Shown piece after piece: positions 1-13,370 of a stretch of DNA of 64,000 bases. The notes below the pieces were generated by a model, which saw nothing but the letters and a program-made list of their open reading frames with translations, had not been told where the DNA came from and ran no database searches. Each line of letters starts with the position of its first letter. Position 1 is the stretch's first letter. The position numbers and the translations under genes are program-made. This DNA is from Pyrenula massariospora (taxonomy: Eukaryota > Ascomycota > Eurotiomycetes > Pyrenulales > Pyrenulaceae), in assembly GCA_021030905.1 (NCBI GenBank), contig JAGFMI010000002.1, forward strand, positions 806,001 to 870,000, written 5' to 3'.

Positions 1-931
1 ATAAAAAATATATTTTTTATTAAACCGCTAGAGAAGAGTTTGGGAAATTAAAATACAAAAAAATATATATAAAAATATAGAAAGAATATAAAAACAAAGA
101 TTGTTTATACTATTTATACAATAAAAAAATTAATATTTATTTTTTAGAAGAAATAAAGGCACTGAATTAAAAAATACAAATTATTAAATAAGAATAATTT
201 TAAAGATATTAATTGGAAGACTGAAAATTATATTTATTGAATAAATATAAAACTTATCAGTCTTAAAAAATTATATATAGAGTTAAAAAAGTCAAAAATA
301 AATATTTAACAATTAAATAGTAAAATAATATAATATATTTTCGATAGTAGTATTTTTTTGTCACTTTAAACCAACAAAAAAAAAAAAATAGTATAAAAAT
401 TAGTATTATAGATTTAAAGTGCTATATTATAATAGCTGATATTGAAAATAGTATTTAAATTAAATATTTAGTACTATCAGATTATAGAAATTTATATAAA
501 ACAAATAATGTATCAGAAGGCGCATCTAAAAATAAAATATATAAATATATCTTGAATCTATTGCTCTATAAATTTATATAAAAATTATTTGGAGGATAAA
601 CGCGCACAAGATCTATTTTTTAGCAATTTAAAAATTTGGTATAAAGAAAGGTGAAAGAATTAAACTGATAATAAATATATTTAGTTGATATAGTATATTT
701 ATATAAATAAATTTTTTTTGCCAAAAGTACAGCGCAAAAATATAAAAATATTTTTAAAGACATAGTTTGTGAAAGGAAATTGAAAATTCTGATAAAAAAA
801 ATTTTGAGGAGGCAAAAAATAAACCCTTTGATTTATAAATTAAAGAGAAAAGATTTATATTATAGCCTCAAAATAATTAGCAAATACTAAAAGTGCATGT
901 ATTATAAAAAAGAAAATTATTTTTTATAAAC

Positions 932-1091
932 TGTGAGATCTAGGTGGGTGACAACAGGCAAAGAGCAGAAGAACAATAGCTATTACCCTACATCCCATAG
1001 GTTTAAGACTTAAAGCTTAAAGAGCTATGTTCATATGCGCAGTGAGGGTGAATATCTCAGAGAGTCTTGGCAAGTCTTGGCAGGCATGACA
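932..1091. mobile_element. Solo-LTR-like insertion in copy A (fossil)
   Basis: This 160-bp block has ordinary base composition inside extremely AT-rich DNA. It starts TGTGAG and ends GACA (TG...CA form) and is flanked on both sides by the 5-bp repeat TAAAC (927-931 and 1092-1096). The matching part of copy B (about 9,390-9,400) lacks it, so it is an insertion into copy A. The form and 5-bp target duplication fit a solo LTR of a small LTR element. A short repeat, AGTCTTGGCA twice, lies near its right end. It carries no coding sequence and looks younger than the surrounding decay. Confidence 0.55.
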
Positions 1092-4000
1092 TAAACAAAG
1101 AATAAAAGTTTTAATTAATTTTAAAGCCACAAAAAATATTATATTTTAAAAATATATAAATAAGTTAGGAATTTCGACAAAAAAAAAACAATAATATATA
1201 ATATATTGATCTTCGAGGGAGATAAATTAAAAATATAAAAAATATTGATCGAAATTGAATTATTGTAATATAAAATGAATAGTTACAAAAAAATAATATA
1301 TTTATATATTATAATTATGGCTGTCAACTAAGTAATTCTTGGTATATTATAATTATAAAAATATAATTTGAATATTGATTGGTAAACAAAAGAGCTCAAA
1401 CTTAATAAATATAATTGTATAACTATGCGAGAATCTGTGCAGTACTATAATATATTGGTAGAAAAAAAAAATAAAAAGTAAAAACCTTTGAAGACCCCTT
1501 TTTTAAAATAAAATAATTTCGTGAAATAAAGGTTGACTTTTTTTAATAATTTAAAAAAAAAAAATTGTGATAAAGACAGAGTATTGAAAAAATATATAAT
1601 TTTAATAATATTTTAAAAATACGCTGTGTGGAGTGAATTATTTTAAAAAAAAATAGATATAAATACATTATTAAAATATCAATTATAGAATTACGAAATT
1701 AAATTATAATTAAAAAAAGAATTTATATTCGGACTTATATATAGATTATTTGAAAAAAAATTTAATATTTTACAAAATTATATTTGCGACAATCTGAAAA
1801 AAGAATTTATTAAAAAATCTAAATTACCGGTAGGTTTATTGATTCTATTTATATTAAAAAGACAAAACGGAGAGTTATAATTATGTGTGAATTATTGAAA
1901 ATTTAATAAAATCATTGTTAAAAATAGGTATTTATTATTTAATATTGTAGAAATAAAAAACAGATTATAAAATATAAAGTATTTTATAAAGCTGGACTAG
2001 CAAAAAATTTACAATTTAATATATATGAAAATAGGCGAAAAATAGAAAACAGTTTTTAAAATAAAATATAGATTTTATAAATATCAAGTAATATTTTTTG
2101 GATTTATTAATACACCAGCTATATATTAAATATTGATGAATAATTTATTAAAATTTTTTTTAGACAACTTTGTTATTATCTACTTGAATAATATATTTAT
2201 ATATTTTAAAAATCTTGAAACACATAAGAAACAAGTTAAATAAATTTTAAAAAAATTTGTTAGTGCACAGCTGCGTTTTAAATTAGAAAAATACAAATTC
2301 TATAAAACTGAAATTAAATTTTTAAAATATGTTATCAGACAAGACAGTATATAAATTAGCTCTAAAAAAAATAAAGCTATTAAAAAATAGTTTAAATTAA
2401 CTACAACAATTAAAATATAAGCTTTTTTTGGATTCTGCAATTTTAATTGATAATTTATTGAAAAATATTTTTACAAGGCAGAACTACTAATTAAATTAGT
2501 TAAAAAAAAATTATAGATATAAATAAAATTCAGAACAACAAAAAGTATTTAACTAGTTGGTATAATTCTGTGCGGAAGTTTTAATACTAATTATATTTAA
2601 AGCAAATTAATTAGGATAGATTGAAACAGATATGTTGAATTTAACTATAGAAATTTATTTTATATAGCTATAAAATAGAAAAAGATATTTAATAATATAT
2701 TATTTTAGAAAATTGACTTTAGCAGAACAAAACTATAATATTTACAATAAAAAGTTGTTAGTAATTATAACAGTATTTAAATATTAGCGAATATATATAA
2801 AAGGTATTTCACAATTTAATATATTTACAGACTATAAAAATTTAACAATATTTATTACAATAAAATAATTAAATCAAAGATAAATCCGCTAATTAGAACT
2901 TTTAAAGCAATATAAATTCAAAATATATTATTAATTAGAAAAAGAAAACAATTAAGCAAACACACTTAGCCGAAAAAAGAATTATATAATAAAAAAAATC
3001 ATTGAACAATCTATATTGGGAGAAAATTTAGATAGAAGTTACAGTTTAAAATAAATTACTATTATTAGTACAAAAAAGCAGAATAAAAAATATAAAATTT
3101 AAAGCTCTGATTAGAAAAATCAGAAAGTTAGATTTATAGTTTTAAAAAAGTTGATGGAGGAAGTTATTCAACAGTATTATAATTTATCGCTATATAGTTA
3201 TCTCAAAATTAATAATATTATTAAGTTTATATAATAAATATATTAAATATCAAGGTTAAGGAAGTAGATTAAAAAATATATCAAAAAATATATATTTTGT
3301 TAACAAAATAAGATCAGCAAATCTCTTTGTATGTTAATAACAATATAAAAAAAACTTATAAATTTATAAGAAAGCATTGAAGTTAACTTTATTATTAAAC
3401 TTTCTATATTAAATAGTTATAACTCAATTATAGTAATTGTAGATAGATATATTAAATACGCAATTTTTAAATTATTTAAAAAAATATATACAGCACTATA
3501 GATGACAGAAGTAATTATAAGTTTAATAATATAATATTTTAAATTTTTTAAATAGATAGTGTCAAACAGAGACAAGCTATTTATATTTTAATACTGGAAA
3601 ATAATAATATTAGAATTAGAAACTAAGCTAAATATGTTAATAATATTTTATCTATAAATAAATAGACAAACAGAAAGAATCAATTAAATACTGAAAAACT
3701 GATTACAATATTATTTTTTTATAAATATAGATAATTAAAATATATAGTTATTAGTAGCACAGTTATATTACAATAATAGAAAAAATAATATTATAAAGTA
3801 TTTTTTTTATGAGGCGAATTTCGAACAGCAACTAAACTTTTTAGGGGTTTTTTTTAAAAAAGGAATAGTTAAAACAGCAATAATAAAAATTTAATAAATT
3901 TAAAAAAAAATATATCAGCAATAAAATATCTACAATAAAAAAAATTCTTAGCTGAAAAGAGGGAATAAAATTTATTTCTTTATAAAAAATTTGAAGACCT

Positions 4001-4279
4001 TATGACTAAATAAAAAAATAGATTATTAATAGATTGGACCCTTCAAAATTAAATAAAATAAAAAATTAATAGTTTATGAATTAAAGCTATCAAATAATGC
4101 TTAAATATATTTTATATTTAATATCGGATTTTTAAAACCGGCATATTTTAAAACTCCAATTTAAAAAATATTTTGTTATGAAACCTAAAAGAAGGATATA
4201 TATAAAGTGGAACAAATATTAACAAATAAGGGTCAAAATTATTTCATCAAGTGAAAAAATTATTTTATATTTAAGAATA

Positions 4280-5338
4280 TGTGGGAACTATTATCGCATT
4301 TAATTAACTATTAGTTATTGGTATAGTAGTATTACTAATAAAATTAAATATTATTATTACATTATCTAAATTATTGAGTAAGTTATTGATCTAGTTGATA
4401 TTTAATATTATTAGTTTTTAAAGTTTGTGTCCGGCCGCAATATCTGTTTTTTCATTATCGGAAAGATTATTTAGTCTTTCTTTTTTATAATTTTTGGAGG
4501 CCAATTTCTCTGTCAAATAGATTACTTTTTACTTTGTTTGTCGCTCTGTGAGTTATAAGGTATAATAAAAGTGTCAAAATTTTACTCTATATTTCAGCAA
4601 ACAGGTTATAAGTTTTTTTTTTTTTTTTCTTTTTTTATTATCTGCGTACAGAAAGAAGAATAAATATAATTAAAACTGTTTTAGAATATATTAATACATT
4701 ATTTTTCTAGTTGAATATATTCGGCATATTTAACAGACTTAAAAAATATAATAATATAGAATCTCTAAATATAAAAATATTATTAACAAAAAATAAATAC
4801 TTCAATATTTTTGCGGAAGATTTTAAAGAAAATATAAAAATAGATAAAGAATGACAATATTATTGCAGAAATTTAGTAGAATAAGTTCTATTTATATATT
4901 AAATAAGATTAATCCTCGAGCTGAAAATTTATTGAAGAGGGAACAAATATTACAGATATAACGTTAAATATTTTTATTTGTATTTTTAAAATAGTTGCAT
5001 TAAAATAAATTAGTCATATAATAAAAATCGCCCGAAAAAATAGCACTATTTTTTTTGAGTAATTTATTATTGCGACTCAAGTCGCCAGTGGGGTATTAAA
5101 TAATTTAAAAATACTATTTATATAATTTTAGATAAAAATATATAAAAGTCGGTTTTGTATTTTTATAAATATAAAAATATATTCAACTCAAATAGCTAAA
5201 TATTTAATTAATTATAAAAATATTGAACTACTTTTGTAATCTTTTTATAAATATTTTTTTTTAATTTAATTCTAAGTTATTCCTTGAGAATTAATCCGCG
5301 CAAATATTTTCTGGTAACTTAGAAGTACCTACGTAACA
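4280..5338 (+). repeat. 3' LTR of copy A
   Basis: This segment of about 1.06 kb begins with TGTGGG and ends in ACA, the usual TG...CA LTR form. It matches about 11,365-12,445 along its length, and its last third also matches about 6,870-7,236. It keeps somewhat more G and C than the other copies. Boundaries are good to a few bases at the 5' end and less certain at the 3' end. Confidence 0.65.
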
Positions 5339-5893
5339 CTAACTTAATATTATTCTATATAGTTTTATATTTTTCTCTTTTAAATAGTATTTTCTAAATT
5401 ATTTTAACAGCTTTTTTATTTTTTAATTAAGTATATTTTTAATACTCTATATTTATTAACAATTTTTTAAAGTTACCTTTTTTCTTATTCTATTTTAATT
5501 AATATATAAAACTCGGAGAGAGGATCGGAAATTTATTTAACTATATATATTTAATTATATTTTATTTGAAAATTTAAAAAGTCTAATTTATATCTAAATT
5601 AAAAGCTATTTTATTTTTTAATATTAATAAATTATAAATAGTTATTAGTTTATTAATTCAGTTTATAATAGTTAAATATTAATAATTAATATATAAAAAA
5701 GAATTTAATATATTTCTGCTTTATCTCTCTAATTTTACTATTAAAAAAGAATTTAATACCGAAAATTTTAATATATATATATATTTTTTTTGGAATACCT
5801 AATAATTAATTATAATTATAGAACTCCGAATTTACTAATAAAAATAAATTAAATTACAAAAAATAGACTTTTTTAGCAAGAAACAGTCTATTA

Positions 5894-5925
<32 letters not shown>

Positions 5926-6868
5926 CTATATCAATAAAATAATTTGCAGGTATAAAAAAAATTTTTAATAATAATATAAAAATTTATATAGCCGGCTATT
6001 AGAATTTTTAATTTTTTTTATTTTTAAAATATTAATTTAACAGTTTTTAAATTTATAGTCTTTTTAAAAAACTGGAATATATTATAATTAACTAATTTTT
6101 AATATTTTAGATTAGAAGATTTTTTTTAAATAATTAAATTTTTTAAAAATTATAAAATTTTATCTATAAAGCGATCTATTAACTAAATAAAAAATAATTA
6201 GCTATATACTAACTCTTTAATAATATTATAATAATTTTTTAATTATTAAGTTAAGTTGACATCTATATTAGGCTATTAATTAATAAAATAATATATAATA
6301 TTACCTTTTTTGGGCTTCCAAGTTATATTAATATAATTATAATTAATTAAAATAAAAATATTAATAAAAGCTATACAATTCGCTGTAAAAACTTTTTTTA
6401 TAAAATTTTATATATATATTTACATTAATTCCTTATATTTTCTATCAATAATATTCTTTAAATATTTTTTAATATTATAAAATTTTTTTAATTATAGCCT
6501 CTGCGGCGTACTACTTACAAATTTATAAATATATACTTAAAAAATATTTCTGTATAGTTTCAAAAAAATTTGGAGCTTAATTAACTAAAATAATCTTTTT
6601 AAAAAAATAATACTATTAATTTAAATATATAGATTTAAATTTTTTAAAAACAGCTCAAATTTAACCTAATACTCTAAAAAATATAAAAAAATTATAAAAA
6701 AAATTTTATTTATATTCAAAATACTAATAGCCACCATAAAAAATATTTTTAAATTATTTATATTAAATATTATATTAATAATTAGTAAATAGCCTACACA
6801 GTATCTTTATATATATTTTAATTATAAAAAATAAACAAACTATATATTACGGACGTGGCGCCAGACAT
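5339..6868. other. Unassigned AT-rich segment between LTR remains
   Basis: This segment separates the 3' LTR of copy A from the partial 5' LTR of copy B. It does not align with either element by eye and has no readable coding frame. It holds an (AAT)n run and a few less AT-rich patches, for example near 6,505-6,515 and 6,844-6,862. It may be another ruined transposable element; I cannot assign a family. Confidence 0.35.
5895..5922. repeat. (AAT)n microsatellite
   Basis: About nine tandem AAT units lie in the unassigned AT-rich segment. It is a simple repeat with no visible link to a gene. Confidence 0.8.
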
Positions 6869-6869
6869 C

Positions 6870-9800
6870 TCTATTTATATCCTCAGAATAGTTATACCAG
6901 GATAATTTTAATTATATAATAAAATTATTCGGAAAAATAACTCTATTTTTTCCGAATAATTTATTACTGTAATTTAAATTATTAATAGAAATATCAATAA
7001 CTCAAAAAAACTATTTATATAATTTTAAAAAAAGATATATAGAAATCGGCTTCACACTTTTTATAAATATAAAAATATATTTAATTTAAATAGCTAGATA
7101 TCTAGTTAATTATAAGAATATTAAACTACTCTTATAACCTCTTTATAAATATTCTCTTTTTAATTTAATTCTAAGTTATCTTTTAAAAATTAATTTATAT
7201 AAATATTTTCCGGTAACCCAGAAATATCTATATAATATTTTAAATATTTTAAAAATAATTTATTTAGAACAGGGAGAATTTTTAACTAATTTTATAAATA
7301 TTAAAAAAGTAAAAGAATTTTTGCCTAATAAGTATAATAAAAATTACTAAAAATTTAATAACTGGCTCGCTTAATACCAGATTTATTTTAAATTTTAAAA
7401 TAATAAAATTATTATTAATAAATATATTATATTCGCAGCAGAGCTATTTTAAGAAAAAATTTATAAATAGTTTAAATTATAGATACGGAACTATTTATCA
7501 GTCAAAATTAAAAAAAAAAAAAATTTAAATAATTTAAAAATTATTATTATTAAAATTTTTAAAAACTTCACTATTTTCTAAAAAAAAATAGAAAAAATAT
7601 TCAAAGTAATAAATATTAAAAAAAATACTGACAAAGCTATATAATAAGTTAAATAAATTTATTTTATAGCAGAATATATTCAACGCTTTAAAAAAATTTC
7701 TATAAAATTAAAATAAAAAAATAAAGTTTTTATAGCAATATTTAGAACCGGGCTAAAAAATAATATTAAAAATAAATTTATATAAATCGAAATAAACCTA
7801 TTTTTGTTAAAAAATTTAATAAAAAAAGCTATATATTTGAACAATCAATTAAAAAATTATAAACTAAAAAAATTCTATAATTAATACAATATAGGATATT
7901 AATAAATATTTAAAAAAACTTTTTAAAAATTCGGATATTTTTATATATAGAAAATAAAAATCTTTAATCTAAATATAATATAAATTAATAATATAAAAAA
8001 AAGACCACCAAAAAAAAAGAATATAAATAAAAATATAGTTAAAAATTATTATTTATATAAAAAAAAATTATATAGCTTAAAACTATAAAAGCAAATCAAT
8101 ATATAAATTTAATATAATTTATTAAATTAATATTTTAAAAATCGCGCAAATATTTAAAAAGTTAATAAAAACAAAAAAAAAGACGGACTCTGAAAAAAAA
8201 AATTAAAATATATTAAATTAATTTACTAATAAGAAAATTCGAATTCAAAAAAAATTATTACTATAGATTATACAGTATTAAAAAATAATAAAATTATATA
8301 ATTAAAAAAGATAAAAAAAAGAACCGACTTATTTAAATAATATAATAAAAAATAGAAAATATATACTAAAAATAAGAACTATTTAGTTATTTTAAAATAT
8401 TATAAAAAAAATCTATGTTTAAATAAATAGAATTTTTTTTATAAAAAGATTTATTAAAATAAATATATATATAAAAAATATATATTTTATTAAATAACAT
8501 AAAAAAAGTTTAAAAAACCTCATTATAAAAAAATATATATAAAAATATAAAAAAAGTATAAAAATAGGAAATATTTATACTATTTATATAATAAAAAAGC
8601 TAATATCTATTTTTTAGAGAAAGTAAAGACATTAAACTAAAGAATATAAACTACTAAATAAAAATAATTTTAAAAATATTAATTAAAAAAAAATTAAAAA
8701 TTATATTTATTAGATAGGTATAAAACCCACTAACCTTAAAAAATTATATATAAAATTAGAAAAATTAAAGATAAATGTTTAATAACCGAACAATAAAATA
8801 ATATAATTTATTTATAATAATAATATTTCTCTGTTATCTTAGACCGACAAAAAAAAATAATATAAAAATTAGTATTATAAACTCAGAGAGCTATATTATA
8901 ATAATTAATATTAAAAATTATATTTAAATTAAATATATAGTATTACCGAATTATAGAAACTTATTTAGAATATTTTCTATATTAAAAAATATACTTGAAA
9001 ATAAAGCACGTAGAGATATTTTAAATATATTATTTTATAAATTTTTATAAAAAATATTTAGAGGATAAGCAAGCACAAAATTTATTCTTTAATAATTTAA
9101 AAAATTAATATAAAAAAAAATAAAAAAACTGGACTAATAATAAATATATTTAGCTAATATAATATATTTATATAAATAAATCCTTATACTAAAAATATAG
9201 TATAAAAATATAATAATATTTTTAAAAAAATAGATTATAAAAAAAGTTTAAAAAATCTAAAAAAAAAAATATCGGGTTAATAAAAAAGAAACTTTTTAAT
9301 TTATAAACTAAAAAAAAAAATTCACGTTATAACTTTAAAATAATTAATAAATACTAAAAATATATATATTATAAAAAAAAATTACTTTTTATAAATAAAA
9401 AATAAAAATTTTAATTAATTTTAAAGCCACAGAGAATATTATATTTTAAAAATATATAAATAAAATAGAAATTTCGATAAAAAAAAAATAAAAATATATA
9501 ATATATTAATTTTTAAAGAAAATAAATTAAAGGCGCAAAAAATATGAATCGAAATAAAATTATTATAATATAAAATAAATAGTTATATAAAAATACTATA
9601 TTTAGATATTATAATAATGATAATTAATTAAATAATTTTTAATATATTATAATTATAAAAGCATAATTTGAATATAGATTGATAAATAAAAAAATTTAAA
9701 TTTAATAAATATAATTATATAATTATATAAAAATCTATATAATATTATAATATATTGACAGATAAAAAAAACAATAAAAAAATATTTTAGAAAATTTTTT

Positions 9801-12445
9801 TTTTAAAAATAAATAGCTTCGCGAAATGAAGATTAATTTTTTTTAATGATTTAAAAAAAAAAAATTGCGATAAAAATAAAGTATTAAAAAAATATATAAT
9901 TTTAATAATATTTTAAAAATATACTGTGTGGAGCAAATTATTTTAAAAAAAAATAGTTAAATAGAAGGTAAATTTAATAATCGGAACTTTTAAAACAATA
10001 TAAATTTAAAATATATTATTAATTAAACAGAGAAAACGGTCGGATAGACATATTTAATTAATAAAAAAATTATATAATAAAAAAAATTATTAAATAATCT
10101 ATACTAAGAAAAAATTTAGATAAAAATTTTAACCCAAACCAGATTACCAGTATTATTATATAAAAATATAGTAAAAAATAAAAACTCCGAAACTTCAATA
10201 AAAAAAATAAAAAAATAAAATTTATAGTTTTAAAAAAATTAGTAAAAAAAATTATATAGCAATACTATAACTTATCTATATATAAATATCCAGAAATTAA
10301 CAATATTATTAAATTAATATAGAAAATTTATTAAATACTTAAATTAAAATAGCGGATTAAGAATTATATCAAAATATACATATTATATTAAAAGAATAAA
10401 ATTAATAAATCTCTTTATATACCGATAATAATATAGAAATAATCTATAAAATTATAAAAAAATATTAAAATTAATTTTATCACTAAATTTTTACTATTAG
10501 ATAATTATAATTTAATTATAATAATAGTAAATAGATATACTAAATATATAATTTTTAAACTATTTAAAAAAACTATACTACACTATAGATAGTAAAGATT
10601 ATTATAAAATTAATAATACAATATTTTAAATTCCTAGTATAAATTATATTAAATAAAGATAAATATTTTATATTTTAATACTAAAAAATAATAATATTTA
10701 AGTTAAAAATTAAATTAAAGATATTTACAGTATTTTATTTATAAATAAATAAATAAATAAAAAAGACTAACTAAATACTGAAAAATTGGTTACAATATTA
10801 TTTTTCTATAAATATAAATAATTAAAATAGGCAGTTATTAGTAGCACAGTTATATTATAATAATAGAAAAAATAATATAATAGGATATTTTCTATATAAA
10901 GTAAATTTCGGAAAATACCTATATTTTTCCGGAAATTTTTTATAAAAAAAAACTGCTAAAGCAGCTATATAAAAAGTTAAATAAATTTAATAAAGACTAC
11001 ATCAATAGTGTGAAATAAATAAAAAAAAGTTTTAGTTAAAAAAGAGAAATAAAATCTATCTCTCTATAAAAAATTTGAAAATTTTATAATTAAATAAAAA
11101 AATAGATTATTAATAGGTCGAATTTTTTAAAATTAAATAAAATAAAAAACCGGCAGTTTATAAATTAGAGTTATTAAATAATATTTAAATATATTTTATA
11201 TTTAATATTAGATTTTTAAAATCAGTGTATTTTAATATCCCGATATAAAGAATATTTTGTTATAAAATCTAGAAAAAAAAATATATATAAAGTGGAGCAA
11301 ATACTGACAAATAAAAATCAAAATTATTTTATTAAATAGAAAAAATATTCTATTTCTGAAAATATATAAAAACTGTTACTCCACTTAACTAACTATTAAT
11401 TATTAATATAATAATATCACTGACAAAGCTAGATATTATTATCATATTATTTGGATTATTAAATAAATTATTGATCTAACTGATATTTAGTACCATTAAT
11501 TTTTAAAATTTATATTTAACCGCGATATCTATTTATTCACTGTTAAAAAAATTATTTAGTCTTTTTTTTTCACAATTTTTGAAGGCCAGTTTTTTTATTA
11601 AATAAACTATTTTTTATTAAATAAACTATTTTTTATTCTACTTGCCGCTCTGCAAACTATAAAATATAATAAAAATACTATAATTTCGCTCTGTATTTCA
11701 GTAAATAGATTATAAACTTCTCTTTTTTTTTCTCTTTTTTTATTATTTATATATAGAAAAAAGAATAAGCACAGTTAAAACTGTCCCAGAATATATCTAT
11801 ATACTATTTCCCTAGTTATATATACTCAGCACATTTAACAAACTTAGAGAATATAATAATATAAAATTTTTAAATATAAAAATATTGCTAACAAAAAATA
11901 GATATTTTAATATCTTTATAAAAAATTTTGAGAAAAATATAAAAATAAATAAAAATTAATAATATTATTGCAGAAATTTAATAGAATAAATTTTATTTAT
12001 ATATTAAATAAGGCTAATTCTCGGGCTGAAAATTTATTAAAAAGAAAGCAAATATTATAGATATAATATTAAATATCTCTATTTATATTTTTAAAATAGT
12101 TATATTAGAATAATTTTAATTATATAATAAAATCATCCGAAAAAATAGCACTATTTTTTTTAAATAATTTATTATTATAATTTAAATTATCAGTGGGAAT
12201 ATCAACAACTTAAAAAAATTATTTATATAATTTTAAAAAAAAATATATAGAAATCGGCTTCGCACTTTTTATAAATATAAAAATATATTTAACTTAAATA
12301 GTTAAATATTTAGTTAGTTATAAAAATACTGAATTATTTTTATAATTTTTTTATAAATATTTCCTTCTTAATTTAATTCTAAGTTATTTTTTGAGAATCA
12401 ATCTATACAAGTATTTTCTGGTAACCCAGAAGTACCTACATAACA
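6870..12445 (+). mobile_element. Ty3/gypsy LTR retroelement fossil, copy B
   Basis: This is a second copy of the same element in the same orientation as copy A. It has a partial 5' LTR (about 6,870-7,236), a gag-like 5' internal part not visible in copy A because of the window edge, a pol-like internal part, and a 3' LTR (about 11,365-12,445). From about 8,465 onward it aligns with the start of the window. It is even more AT-rich than copy A, differs from it in length, and is broken throughout with very many breaks. Two copies explain why both would be RIP targets. Confidence 0.72.
11365..12445 (+). repeat. 3' LTR of copy B
   Basis: The segment aligns with the LTR at 4,280-5,338 over its full length of about 1.08 kb. 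Short less AT-rich landmarks are shared near the ends, such as GTAACCCAGAAGTACCTAC at its 3' end. Boundaries are approximate. Confidence 0.62.
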
Positions 12446-13370
12446 CTATACCTATTTTAGTTATTTATTTAATTCTTTATTAATTATATCTACTCTTATA
12501 ATATTCCGAATTTAATATATAAAACCCTTCTTCTCTAAAATAATAAGTATTATTTAAATATTTATATTATTATCCTTATCCGCGCAGCTATATTTATATA
12601 AATTATAATATTTTCGCGGTATAATAATAAGACCTAAATCTATATAAATAAATATACAAATACTAACAGAATAACTTAAAATAATTTTATAATAACTCTA
12701 TATAATTCCATTAATAATATAATAAATTTAAATAAAATATTTATAAATAGAGTATTCCAGAAAATTCGCTGCTAAAAAATAGTTATATAATATATTTTAT
12801 ACTATAAAAAAATATTTTATAGAATTATTACATCAAATAGATTTATAACTACAAAAACTATATTATTTATAGTTTTTTCAATTTATAAAAATACCCTCTC
12901 GCCATCAATTCGATATAATTTAATTTTTATTATTTTTTAGAATTTTTTTATCCAGTTTACAGTAATTATAAGTTTTTATACTATAATATTTATAATAAAA
13001 TCTTTTTATATTAGTTTTAATATTTTTTTTATCTATAATTACAAACTCTATACTTTCAATAAAACTTTAAATATTAAAATAGTAATAATATTTAATGAAA
13101 AACTCAAAAATTTTATTTATAAAAAAAGATTTCCGCCAACTAGCTAAAAAATTTATAATATATTTATTAATTATGTCGCAAATCTTTACTAATAATTTAA
13201 AATATATAAATAATATTATCGAAAAAACTAAAATATTAAAAATAAAAAAAAATAAATTATATAAAAATTCAAAGAATATTTAAAATAAATATCTTAAAAT
13301 AAATAATATAAATAAACTATATAATTTAAAAAAAATATAAATAAGAAATTAATTCTATCAAATTTATATA
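12446..13370. other. AT-rich tail of the isochore, no feature
   Basis: This stretch follows the 3' LTR of copy B. It is AT-rich with isolated GC patches such as CCGCGCAGC near 12,580. A 62-codon open frame at 13,095-13,283 is Lys/Ile/Asn-rich and is explained by composition alone. Nothing recognisable is seen. Confidence 0.5.

Larger units (their letters stand above)
1..5338 (+). mobile_element. Ty3/gypsy LTR retroelement fossil, copy A
   Basis: The window opens inside the internal region of an LTR element. Fragments on the + strand still resemble pol: a reverse-transcriptase-like stretch near 2,050-2,300, an RNase H-like stretch near 2,650-2,900 and an integrase-like stretch near 3,100-3,800. 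The order RT, RNase H, integrase is that of Ty3/gypsy elements. The 3' LTR is at about 4,280-5,338. The internal region matches copy B downstream in the same orientation. The element is thoroughly broken, with very many breaks, and is old enough to have been saturated by RIP-like change. Its 5' end lies outside the window. Confidence 0.75.
1..13370. repeat. AT-rich, RIP-like retroelement isochore
   Basis: This stretch is almost entirely A and T and has no credible gene; open frames are short and only AT-driven. It contains repeated segments that align with each other, recognisable as LTR-retroelement remains, and the remaining C/G is sparse. Such AT-rich islands of ruined repeats are the known outcome of repeat-induced point mutation in Pezizomycotina, where CpA is turned into TpA in duplicated DNA. 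The mutation process is inferred from composition, not measured. The island ends sharply near 13,370, where ordinary base composition begins. Confidence 0.85.

Noticed and set aside
5895-5922. Short tandem repeats as a possible CRISPR-like array
   Set aside because: The repeat is a simple AAT microsatellite with no spacers; CRISPR arrays are not expected in fungi.
13095-13283. 62-codon open frame in AT-rich DNA
   Set aside because: It is made of Lys, Ile, Asn and Leu codons expected from composition, lies in the RIP-like island and has no neighbours or homology.
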